From Nageia nagi (lineage: Eukaryota > Pinophyta): 64,000 nt of DNA. A program made the translations under genes and the position numbers. Positions within the stretch are counted from its first letter, which is position 1. Each line of letters starts with the position of its first letter. Shown here one piece after another: positions 32,865 through 43,260 of this stretch. The stretch is from assembly GCA_050084985.1 (NCBI GenBank), contig JBITNC010000001.1:215884001-215948000 (forward strand), read 5' to 3'. The notes below the pieces were generated by a model. That model did not search any database and was not told the DNA's origin. It saw only the letters and a program-made list of their open reading frames with translations.

Positions 32865-33735
32865 ATGGTAAGAAACTCAAACATAATCCCAATTCCAAAT
32901 TTTTATGGGAGTGAATATGAATATTGGAGTATCCGAATGAAGACTCTCCTAAAGGAAAGAGGTTACTAGGATATTGTAGAATCTAACTACAGTGATCCCA
33001 CAGACTCGAATGCTTTGAGTGTAGATGCAAAGGAGAAAGAGAAGGAAAACTTAATGACTCTTTCTTTCATCCAAGTAGCTTTGGATGAGAGCATTTTTTC
33101 AAGAATATGAACATGTATTTTTGCCTAATAAAGCATGGGAAACATTGAGAGAAGGCTATCAAAGGAGCTTGAAGGGGAAAGAAGTGAAGCTCCAAACATC
33201 GAGAAGAGAGTTTGAAAATCTGAAACAAGAAGAAAATGAGAATGCTAGAGATTATTATGTGAGAGTGAAAGTCATAATCAATAAAATAGCCACTTTAAGA
33301 GAAAATTTTGAGAATGAAGTTTTCATCAAGAAAGTCTTGAGGTCTTTGATAAAAAATATGATATTGTTACACTCATAATTGAGGAGATAAAAGATCTTTC
33401 AACCATGGAAATTGATCATTTGATTAGCTTTCTTACATCACATGAAGAAAGAGTTCTCAAAAGATCAAAAATAGTAGTAAATACAAGTTATGAACAAGCA
33501 TTTTATATCAAAGAAAATGAAGGGAAAGGAAGAGGACAAGGTAGAGGCTCAAGAGGAAGAGGAAGATCTAGAAGAGGTGGCAGAAGAGGCACATAATAAA
33601 CTTTTGAAAGTGAATAAGCTTATTCTTCAAAGGGGAGACACTATAGAAGAGGAAGAGGTAAAGATAAAATAAATTTCCAATGCTATTATTGTAATAAATT
33701 TGTTCATTTTGAGAGTGAGTGTAAATTAAAGAAAT
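32865..33735 (+). pseudogene. Copia A gag
   Basis: Starts at ATG 32865 with NIIPIPNFYGSEYEYWSIRM, as in the gag of this copia group. DYYVRVKVIINKIATLRENF (from about 33250), the Arg/Gly-rich stretch GRGQGRGSRGRGRSRRGGRR and a zinc knuckle CYYCNKFVHFESEC (about 33677-33720), with all four metal ligands present, follow. Stops and frameshifts occur near 32970, 33108, 33376 and 33594. The ORF at 33085-33378 belongs to this gag, although its first residues are shifted. Confidence 0.8.
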
Positions 33736-33835
33736 TAAATGAAGGCAAATTTTCCTACTATGGAGAAGAAGAACAAGTATATGAAGTAGAATATTTATCC
33801 CTCTCAATTGCAAGTCCCCAAAACCTTCAAAATAA

Positions 33836-34195
33836 GACATGGCTCTTGGATATTGGCTGCATAAACCACATGATAGGTGAACAATCCTTACTTTGTACAC
33901 TTGATTACTCTTATAAGTCAACTGTGAAGTTAGGAGATGAGAAAATCTTAGAGATTATTGGTAAAGGAGAAATGCAAGTGCCAATAAAGAAGGTAACCAT
34001 GAAGATAATGGATATTTATTATGCTTTGGATTTAAAGCAAAGTTTGTTGAGTATTGGCTAAATGCTTGAGAAGATTTATAAATTGGTGTTTAAAGATAGA
34101 ATGTGCAAAATATATGATAAAGACTATGGTAGAATACTTTTTACTACTATTCCAATAACTATAAATAGACTTTTTCTAGTGAAGTTTCTTGAGAA
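33836..34195 (+). pseudogene. Copia A protease and pre-integrase region
   Basis: TWLLDIGCINHMIGEQ holds the aspartic protease site, with DIG in place of DSG. STVKLGDEKILEIIGKGEMQ and DIYYALDLKQSLLSIG follow, then a stop at 34059-34061. Translation continues to VKFLEKD at about 34195, where an internal deletion joins it to RT. Confidence 0.8.
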
Positions 34196-35280
34196 GGATG
34201 AATGTAAAGAGTGCCTTTCTTAATGGGTACATTTATGAAGAAGTGTATGTAGCTCAACCTCAAGTCTTTGAGGTTAAAGGAAAAGAAAACCAAGTGTACA
34301 AGCTCAAGAATGCATTGTATGGGTTGAAGCAAGCTCCAAGAGCTTGGTACACAAGAACAGATGGATATTTCAAAAGTGTGGGCTTCAAAAGAAGTGTAAA
34401 TGAGTCTACCTTGTATTTTTAAAAAGGTGTATTTAATATTTTGATTATTTATTTATATGTAGATGATTTGATCTTCATGGGTAGCAATGGAAAGATAAAT
34501 GAAGCATTCAAAAGTCAAATGATAGCTAAGTTGAAATGGAGGACCTTGGTTTGATTAGTTAATTTCTTAGATTATAGGTGCATCAAATAAATGAAGATAT
34601 ATTTATGTACCATTAATCAAAATATGCACATTACATGTTGAAGAAATTTGGAACGGAGAATTACACTCATGTTCTAACTCCCATAGCCCATGGATAACAC
34701 CTTTACAAAGAAGATGGAGCACCTAAGGTAAACAAGAAGGAGTATAGAAGCCTTATTGGAAGTATTATGTTTCTAACAAATGTAAGACCAAATTTGTAAT
34801 TCAGTATTTCATTAATTGCAAGATACATGAGTGATCCATACATTATTTATATAAAAGAAGCCAAGAGAATACTCAAGAATATCAAGGGGAGACATAATTT
34901 TGGAATACATTACTCATGTAATTCCAAGTTCAAGCTCACAAGTTTCAATGATAGTGATTGGGGCAATGATATAGATGATAGAAAGAGAACAAGTAGGAAC
35001 TACTTCTCTCAATCGGGTTTGTATCATGGATCTCTAGAAAATAATCCATTATGGCTCTTTAAGGTACTGAAGTTGAGTATGTTGCAGTGAAAAGTGCATC
35101 AACACAAGCACTGTGGTTGAGAAAGGTGTTGAAGGAAAATGGAGAGAAATAAAAGGGACCAACTTTAATTTTTTTGACAACCAAAGTGCCATCAAGTTGG
35201 CATAAAATTCTATCCATCATTCCAGAACCAAGAACTTTGATTTCAAGACTCATTTCATTAGGAGGGTAAGTTACATTGAG
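34196..35280 (+). pseudogene. Copia A RT (part) and RNase H
   Basis: Begins within the RT domain: [40 protein letters not shown], then after a stop IIYLYVDDLIFMGSN with intact YVDD. Further on come IKEAKRILKNIKGRHNFGIH, SDWGNDIDDRKRTS and a frame-shifted RNase H part (SAIKL, HHSRTKNFDFKTHFI in other frames). The integrase and the first part of RT are gone. Several stops. Confidence 0.8.
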
Positions 35281-35380
35281 GTATTAATCAACTCAAGATT
35301 AAGTTGCATATATCTTTGCTAAAGTGATGGCTAAACCTTAATTTTTGTTGTTAAAATACCTGATTGTTGGACCTCTTACT

Positions 35381-35394
35381 AGCAAGGGGGAGTA
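35381..35394 (+). other. Polypurine tract of copia A
   Basis: AGCAAGGGGGAGTA directly before the TG of the 3' LTR. Confidence 0.85.
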
Positions 35395-36039
35395 TGAATA
35401 CTATCAAAGTATAACCATAACTTAAACATACTTAAAACTCCCAAGTTTGTACTTACTACTTTACCTTGCACGTCTCTATCTAAGAATCAATACATTGCAG
35501 ACCGATTAGGAAATCGACCAACTGGTTAATCAATCAACCTATTGATTGAAGAGTTTCATAATGTAAACAAACCTTAATTATACTCAAAATTCCAAATTCC
35601 ATGCTTACTATTTTATCTTTCAGGTATAGACTATGAGTCGATGCCTCGCAAATCGTTTGTGTAACTAGCCAATCCAATTAGACCTTTAGAACCAACATAT
35701 CAGCTAGTCAACTGATCTATCGACAAGTACTAAATACTACATTTTTAAAAAAGTTATTTTATCTTCATTTTTTACCTCATTTTTAGCTTTATAAAGGAAT
35801 ATGAAATGAACAACTAAGGTCACCCATGACTTATGAATTGTATTTATTCCTTATTCTAAATTGTAATGAATGTTGGAGTGTGTTCTCAAGTTCAATAACA
35901 TGTTCATTAGTGTTGTGTGAAATTTTGAGTTATTTTATGTCCATTGATGAATGCATTCTTTTCCATTTGAGTTTTAGAATACTTTTGCCATCTACTTGCT
36001 TGAGTAATTCAATTATCTATTTATTCTAATTAACATCAT

Positions 36040-36051
36040 TGGGTATCAGAG
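36040..36051 (+). other. Primer-binding site of copia B
   Basis: TGGGTATCAGAG, close to the plant initiator-tRNA-Met complement TGGTATCAGAG, four bases after the 5' LTR end. Confidence 0.75.
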
Positions 36052-36103
36052 ATTTGTCAAATTAGATTGGGTTCAAGGATTTGTCTAGGAAGATAAGAGA
36101 AGA

Positions 36104-36990
36104 AATGGAAGCAATTAAAATACAATTCCCATTCTAAAGTTTGATGGGAGTGATTATGAGTACTGAAGTGTCTGGATGAAGACCATCCTGAAGGGAAGAG
36201 GCTACTAGGATATTGTAGAGGCTAGCTATAATGATCCTATTGATTGGAGCGCCTTGAGTGCAAATGCAAAGGAGAAAGAGAAGAAAACCTCCATGGCTCT
36301 CTCTTTCATCCAAGAAGCTCCAAAAAAGAGCATTTTTTCTAGAATCTTAGCTTGTATCTTAGCCTAAGAAGCAAGCTTGAAGGTGAAAGAGGTGAAACTC
36401 CAAACATTGAGAGGGGAGTTTGAAAATTTGAAGCAAGAAGAGAAGGATATTGCTAGAGATTACTATGTAAGAGTGAAATCCATTATCAATAAAATGACCA
36501 CTCTTAGAGATATGATAAAGGAGGTTATCATCAAGAATATTTTGAGAACCTTAAGTGAGAAGTATGATACTACTACACTCATTATTGAAGAAACAAAGGA
36601 CCTCTCAACCATGGATATTGATAATTTAATTGGCTCTCTTACATCTCATAAAGAGAGATTTTTTAAGAGAGCAAATATAGTAGTAATCAAGAGTTATGAG
36701 AAAGCATTCTCCCTCAAAGAGAATGAAGGATAAGGAAGAGGACAAGGTAGAGGTTCAAGAGAAGAGATAGATCCAAAAGAGGAGGAAGAAGAGGCTATTT
36801 TAGAAGAGGAAGAGGAAGAGAATAAAGTACAAAAGATGAACCAACATATGCATCAAGGAGGAGAAATTTTAAAAGAGGAGGAAGAGGTAAAGATAAGAGA
36901 AAATTGTAATGTTTTTTATTGGAATAAATTTGACCATTTTGAGCATGAGTGTAGATTGAAACAAGTTAATGAAGGTAAATCAACCCACTA
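36104..36990 (+). pseudogene. Copia B gag
   Basis: After ATG 36104 a frame change leads to PILKFDGSDYEY. It continues with ALSANAKEKEKKTSMALSFI and DYYVRVKSIINKMTTLRDMI (ORF 36377-36733), an Arg/Gly/Glu-rich linker and a knuckle CNVFYWNKFDHFEHEC in which the second Cys is Trp. Stops occur near 36126, 36164, 36366 and 36731. Confidence 0.8.
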
Positions 36991-37059
36991 TGAAGAAGAA
37001 GAGCATGGATATGGTGAAGAATAATTATTTCTTTCAATTAAAATCCCATAAAATCTTGA

Positions 37060-38318
37060 AGATGAGACTTGACTCTTTAATTGTGGCTACACAAAGCACA
37101 TGACCAGTGAATAGTCTCTACCCTCTTCAATTGATCTCTCTTACAAGTCAATTGTGAGAATAGGAGATGAGAAGAGCTTGAATATTTTTGGCAAAGGAGA
37201 GATGCAAGTTCTAACCAAGAAGGAAACTATAAAGGTGAAAGATATCTATTATGATATAGATTTGAAACAAAGTCTATTGAGCATTGGTCAAATGTTAAAA
37301 AAGAACTACAAATTGGTGTTTGAGGATAACATGTGCAAAATTTATGATAAAAATCATGATGGGAGGCTTGTTACTATTTTTCGCATAATTGCAAATAAAC
37401 TCTTTCTAGTGAAGTTTCTTAAGAAGGATAGAGGCTTTGTATTTGTGGTAATTGAAGATAAAAAATGCACTTTGGCATATGAGGCTTGGGTACTTGAATT
37501 TTTAGAGTTTGAAAACTATTCCATCAATGGTGAGAGGTTTACCACAAGTAAAAGATTGTATTTAAAGATGTGTGCAAAGGATGTGTACTTGAAAAGTAAG
37601 TAAGGACCAATTTTCCAAAGGAAGAATATGGATAGCCAAACAACCTCTCCAATTGGTCCATTCCTAATTTGTGGACATATGCAATCTCAAAGCTTTAGTA
37701 AATACTCTTACTTTCACACTTTCATTGATGATTTTCATAGAATGTGTTGGGCTTACTTCATTAAGAGCCAGGATGAAGTATTTAACTATTTTAAGGAGTT
37801 CAAAACTTTTGTTGAGAAGCAAAGTTGATATAATGTGAAGTGGTAGAGGAGTAGACTATTATAGCAATGAATTCTTTTAGTATTGCAAAGAGAATGGAAT
37901 TAGGAGTCACCTCACCTCTCCCCACACACCACAACAAAGTGTTGTAGTAGAAAGGAAAAATAGGATATTAGTTGAGATGGTTAGAAGTATGATACAAAGC
38001 AAGAAACTATCTAATAATTTTTGGGCTAATGTAGTGAGAACAACTGTGTATATTTTGGACATGTCTCCTACAAGAAGCTTGGATAAAATCACTCCTAATG
38101 AAGCTTGGTTTGAGAGGAAACCAAATTTGCAACACTTGAGAGTGTTTGGTTGTCTTGCATATGTGCATATAAATTATGAAAAGAGGAGAAAGTTGGATAC
38201 CAAATATGAGGCTTGTGTGTTTATAGGATATTATGAGCATTCAAAAGCTTATAAATTTTATAGTCCCAAGACTCACAAGATAATTATTTCTAGATATGCC
38301 ATTTTTGATGAAGGGTGA
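37060..38318 (+). pseudogene. Copia B protease, pre-integrase and integrase
   Basis: A worn protease site (LFNCGYTKHMTSE in place of LLDSGCSxHMTG) is followed by IVRIGDEKSLNIFGKGEMQV and VKDIYYDIDLKQSLLSIGQM in one 149-codon frame (37154-37603). The integrase core begins near 37640 (HTFIDDFHRMCWAYFIKSQD) and continues in other frames with RSHLTSPHTPQQSVVVERKN and, in 37977-38318, FWANVVRTTVYILDMSPTRS and HLRVFGCLAYVHI. The CX2C and the zinc-binding His of the integrase are lost or unclear. Confidence 0.8.
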
Positions 38319-38710
38319 GAGCATTATAATAAAAAATTGCAATAAAAAGTGTTGGTAGATGAGATTTTGGAGGAGAAATAACCATAAAAAGTGCAACCCA
38401 ACCATGTTGTGACTCGAAAAAATAAAGGACAACCATAAAATGAGAGTGTTCCAAGCTCACCAAGAACCTCTAGCTCCACCACATCACCAAAAAGTGTGAG
38501 TGTACCAAACTCACCTAATGAAAGGATGATGAATCAAGGTAACAAAGGTAAGAGATGGTTGAAGGATCACCTACCAAATTAAATCATAGATGGTAACACC
38601 ATGAGGAGAATTACAAGGAGCCAAACCTAAGAGATGTAAAATCTAGTTACAAGGCTAGAGAACATTTAGTTTTAGATAGAGATAAAGATAGTGGAGAGCC
38701 CAAAGGAGAA

Positions 38711-40175
38711 ATGGTAAGCTATATACTTTACTCATCTATTTCAAAATTTATTTCAAATGCAACTATTATTGAGCCATCTTGTTATAAAGAAGCTTGTTCT
38801 AATGTTGTTTGGATGCAAGCTATGAAAGAGGAGATTGATGCTATTGAGAGGAATGGTAGTTGGGAACTTTATGAGTTTCCCAAAGGTAAAAAGGTTGTAT
38901 GGTTCCAAGTGGGTGTATAAATCAAAATGTTGTGATAGGAGCATTGAAAGGTACAAAGAAAGGTTAGTGGCAAAAGGATTCACACAACAATATGGTGTGG
39001 ATTTTAAGGAGACATTTGCACCTATTGCAAGATAAGAAATAATAAGATTAGTACTCTCTTTGGCTATAAGAAAAAGTTGGATAATCCAACACAAGGATGT
39101 AAAGAGTGCCTTTCTCAATGGGTACATCTATGAAGAGGTGTATGTAGCACAACTTGAAGGCTTTGAGGTTAAAGGAAGAGAATACCAAGTGTATAAACTC
39201 AAGAAGGCATTGTATGGGCTAAAGTAAGATCCAAGAGCTTGGTACACAAGAATTGATGGATACTTCAAGAATGTGGGCTTTCAAAGAAGTGTAAGTGAGC
39301 CTACATTGTATTTTAAGAAATATGGATATGATATTTTGATTATTTGTTTGTATCTATATGATTTGATCTTCATGGGAAGCAATAACAAGATGAATGAAGA
39401 TTTTAAAACTCAAATGATGGTTGAGTTTGGAATGAAAGATCTTGGTTTGATGAGCTACTTCCTTAGCTTGGAGGTGAATCAAACAAAAGAAGAGATATTT
39501 GTGTCCCAATCCAAATATGCACATGATATGTTAAAGAAGTTCAAAATAGATAATTGCATACCTGTTGCAACACCTAAAACCCATGGAGAACATCTTTGCA
39601 AAGAAGTTGGAACACCAAAAGTGAATAAAGAAGAGTATATGAGTATTATTGGAAGTCTCATGTTTATAACAAATACAAGGCCAAATTTGCAATTTAGTGT
39701 TTCATTGGTTGTAAGGTATATAAGTGATTCATATATTATCCATCTCAAGGTAGTGAGGAGAATCATCAAATATGTGAAGGGAAAAATCAATTTTGGAATA
39801 CATTACACATGTAATTCCAAGTTCAAACTCACAGATTTTAGTGATAGTGATTGGGGCAATGATTTGGATGATAGAAAGAGCATAAATGGGAATTACTTCT
39901 CTCTTAAATCAAGTCTAATATCATGGAGCTTAAGAAAATAATCCATTATAGCTCTTTCAAGTACTAAGGCTGAGTTTGTAGCTATGACAAGTGCTTCAAC
40001 ACAAGTTTTGTGGTTGAGAAAGGTGTTGAAGAATATTGGAGAGGAGAAAAAATATGCAATTATCATTTTTTATGATAACCAAGGGGCCATTAAGTTGGCA
40101 CAAAATCCTATCTATCATTCCAGAATAAAAATTTTTGATTTGAAGATATATTTCATTCAATATTTGGTGGAGTAA
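38711..40175 (+). pseudogene. Copia B reverse transcriptase and RNase H
   Basis: Starts with [20 protein letters not shown]. After a frameshift it continues [40 protein letters not shown], a stop within the LYGLK motif, then a 222-codon frame from 39273. In the last, the active-site motif reads LYLYDLIFMG where YVDD is expected, so both the Val and the first Asp are changed. RNase H follows with HYTCNSKFKLTDFSDSDWGN and ALSSTKAEFVAMTSASTQVL to DNQGAIKLAQNPIYHSR. Dead copy. Confidence 0.85.
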
Positions 40176-40282
40176 AATTGAGGTATTTTTCAACACAATA
40201 TTAAGTGGCTAATATATTCACTAAATATGTGGAAAAATCTCAATTTGTGCTACTAAGAAATTTAATTATTGGTCCTCTTATC

Positions 40283-40296
40283 AATAAGGGGGAGTA
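40283..40296 (+). other. Polypurine tract of copia B
   Basis: AATAAGGGGGAGTA immediately before the 3' LTR. Confidence 0.85.
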
Positions 40297-40778
40297 TGAA
40301 AAGTTTCATGATGTAAAGAAATCTTAATTATACTCAAAAATCTAATTTCCATGCTTATTATTTTTGCTTTCATGTAAAGACTATGAGTTGGTGCCTTGTA
40401 GACTGACTTGGCCAATCAATTTGACCTTTAGAATCAACATACTGACTAGTCAATTGGCCTATCATCTAGTATTGAATACTATTTTTTTTTTTTGAGTTAT
40501 TTTATCTTCATTTGTTTTCTCATTTTTAGCTTTATAAAGGAATATGAAATGAACATTCAAGGTCACCCATAGCTTGTGAATTGTATTTATTCCTTATTCT
40601 AAGTTATAATGACTATTGAAGTGTATTCTCAAGTTCAATAACATGTTCATTGGTGTTGTGTTAAATTTTGAGTTATTTTATGTCCATTGATGAATGCATT
40701 CTTAACCATTTGAATTATAGAATACTTTTGCTATATATTTTCTTGAGTAATTTAGTTATTTGTTTATTCTAATTAACT

Positions 40779-41100
40779 TAATCGATTAGCAAACTAGCAT
40801 GCCAACTAGTTTTATGTTTTAATTTTTTTGAATAAATCTTTTTCTATTCATTTCTTACTTTCATGAGTATAATATGAAGTGAACAGTCTAGTCATTCTCA
40901 ACCTGCTAAATTTATATATTTTTAATTCTAAGATATTTAGATAGTTGGAGGTATTTCAATAAAGTTTATCCAAGTTTGTTGGTTGTTTATGAAATTGTGA
41001 AACTCTATTGATGAATGCATTCTTACCTTGAGTTGCAGAACTAAGTTTGCCATTGGGTCACTTATGCAATTCATTTATTTGTTTACGTTAAAACACTTCA
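40779..41100 (+). repeat. Right piece of copia A 3' LTR
   Basis: Aligns with the distal three quarters of the A 5' LTR and ends AACACTTCA like it, then TTTTT. Confidence 0.85.
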
Positions 41101-41117
41101 TTTTTTATCAAGTAATT

Positions 41118-41694
41118 TTTTAGAACTTGTAATGCATTATTGTAAGGTCTCTTAATGTAATTCACTTAATACTTAAGGGTGTATTTAGATATCTTAAGTA
41201 TTTAGTGAATGTAATAATGTAACTTGTCCTACACTCCATCTCATGAGCATGCCCCTTGGGTAAAATGATGATGCATGTCATGAATTTGTACAACGGTTAA
41301 TAAGGTGATCCAAGGGATGATTTTTGTCTATAAATAGAGGGCCTTTTCCTTGAGATCATACACTTAGAGAAACATGAAAATGCTAGTCTTGTAGAGTTAA
41401 AGGAATGATATTGTAGGAATTTTGTAGGAGAATTTTTGTAGAATAATTCTTGAGAATTTGTAAGAGAATTCTTGTAGAAGAATTCTTGAGAATTTGTAGG
41501 AGAATTCTTGAGAATTTGTAGGAGAGTTCACTTATGAGAAATAATAAAAAATATGATTCAAATGAATGTACTCCCGTGATGGAGGAACCATTATACATGG
41601 TGTGTTTCATTGTGAATGAAATTGTGTTTTTTGTATTGAAAATTTAAAGAATCCTTAAAGGTGATCTTGGTTATGGAATCATGCAATTCCATCA
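41118..41694 (+). repeat. 5' LTR of element C
   Basis: Contains TATAAATA at 41329-41336 at the place expected for the U3 promoter, and a tandem expansion of GAATTTGTAGGAGAATTCTT-like units at about 41410-41525. The expansion makes it about 60 bp longer than its partner. Confidence 0.85.
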
Positions 41695-41710
41695 TTTGGT
41701 AATCAGAGCC
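41695..41710 (+). other. Primer-binding site of element C
   Basis: TTTGGTAATCAGAGCC, one inserted A away from the initiator-tRNA-Met site TGGTATCAGAGC. Confidence 0.75.
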
Positions 41711-42149
41711 TCCTTGAAGATCTTTTTTTTTAAGGTAAAATCCACTCAAGGTATAGCTCTCATCCTCTCTCTAGATTCTTTGGAGCTATTTCAAATCTAA
41801 CATACTTATTATATGTTAATTACATTTAAAAAAAATTGTACAAATTTACACACCTTTTATTTTCTACAATATCATTTTTTATGTATATCATATTATATAA
41901 TTCCTTGAGAGGAATTTTATAGAATTAGTGTAAATTTCTTCCTAGAATATGCAAATCCCTTTTATATTGTAACTTTTTTTTGTTTACAAAAATAACAATA
42001 AAAAAGGAAAGCATTTTTTAAAAAAAAGGGGAAAAATTTTGAACACCTACATTTTTTTTAAAAAAGGGGGAAGGTTCTAATCACCTACCTTATAATTGAT
42101 GAAAATTTCATTTTCAAATAATATTTTTTTTTATTAAAATGAAGTTTTT

Positions 42150-43260
42150 TTTAACAATAATAACAATAATGTCATTGCTTTGGTGGCCTGTTCCACCACC
42201 ACTGTGCCTTCTCCTACTGTGCCCTTTGGCTTAACCCTCGCATGGTCCTTTATTCCTCACGTAGCCTCATTTTGGTACCAATAGGGCAATGGGTTATTAG
42301 CTTTCTTGCTGGGTGCATAACCGTCATAGCCCTTTCCCCCTGCTTATGGACCTTTGTAAGAATGGCCCTATAAGGGAATAAGTGTGTTCATAGTACCAGC
42401 CAAATGCAAGGGTAACTGAATAATCTTGGATAAGCTCTCTACCTCTAATATATATACTAAAGTTCTATAGGTTTATCCTTTAGAGATGATCCCTCACCCC
42501 ATTAGGATGATGAACATAAGCAACTGGCATACCTGCAATTATCTCTTTGATCTCTACTAAATATGACTCATATGCAGCCTCCCTTTGGTGTTCTTCCTTC
42601 TGCTACCTTTGTTCTAATTTAGCACGATCACATTCATATATAAGAGGACCATCCTGTGTATCAATTGACATAGGAGGTTAATCTTGGGCCAGTCCATCAT
42701 ATATTCAAACTGGAGTTGTAATATTTTGAATGCCTTTCTTAGTTTCTTTTTGTGTGTATCTTCCAATTCTTTCTTTCCACTTGCCACATACCAAGTGAGC
42801 CTCAGGTTCATCTTCAATGCACCCAAAATCGATAAGGAGCTTACCAACGACATTGGAGGCATCCTCCCCTTTGAGGTCGAAAGTCTTATCCTTAAGAACA
42901 TTAATTGTGTAATCCATGATGATGGTATCCACTTATGACCTAACACTTCATACATAAGTGCCCCTATGTCCCATTCATAATAAGTGTAGTGAACATTGGC
43001 TTATTGCATGTAGTTGTAGGGATCATTGAATGGAAGTGCATGTATCAATTGCATAGATTGCTTAATTTTTTAAAACTGGTCCAATTGTTCCCCAACATCT
43101 TCTTTCTTGCAAGATGTATTCCAATGAAATATGATAATAACAAGTTACCAAAATCATTAGCTATTCTAAGTGGATCATGCTGATGGTGACAAGTCTTGCA
43201 AAGGGCAGTAAATTGCATGCATGATGCTTACTGCACATTTCTTAGGTTGAATCATACTTG
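42150..43260 (-). pseudogene. Antisense unknown ORF remnant inside element C
   Basis: On the minus strand, 43230-43080 reads CMQFTALCKTCHHQHDPLRI then NDFGNLLLSYFIGIHLARKK. Further on, 42932-42705 reads KGEDASNVVGKLLIDFGCIE and EAHLVCGKWKERIGR, and 42400-42200 reads SKKANNPLPYWYQNE. Composition and continuity look like a real protein broken by frameshifts, with a possible CX2C(X)HH zinc-like cluster at its front. I do not recognise the family. It is antisense to the LTR orientation, as some extra ORFs of plant LTR elements are. Confidence 0.45.

Larger units (their letters stand above)
35547..40778 (+). mobile_element. Copia element B, nested in the 3' LTR of A
   Basis: 5' LTR 35547-36035 starts TGAAGAGTTTCATAATG; 3' LTR 40297-about 40778 starts TGAAAAGTTTCATGATG and ends in CTAATTAAC, as the 5' LTR does. 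Primer site, gag, protease, integrase, RT, RNase H and polypurine tract follow in normal order over 5.2 kb. A and B are relatives (their proteins align throughout). Flanks are TTGAT (35542-35546) and TTAAT (40778-40782), a possible 5-bp duplication with one change; the exact LTR end is uncertain by one base. Confidence 0.88.
32375..41100 (+). mobile_element. Copia element A, interrupted in its 3' LTR by copia B
   Basis: 5' LTR 32375-32795; internal region 32796-35394 with polypurine tract; 3' LTR in two pieces, 35395-35546 and 40779-41100. The two 3' pieces match the two halves of the 5' LTR (TGAAGACTATCAAAGCATAA against TGAATACTATCAAAGTATAA at the start; TTGAATGCATTCTTATCTTG against TGAATGCATTCTTACCTTG near the end). 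Without B the element is about 3.5 kb, short for copia because it has lost integrase and the front of RT. Confidence 0.88.
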
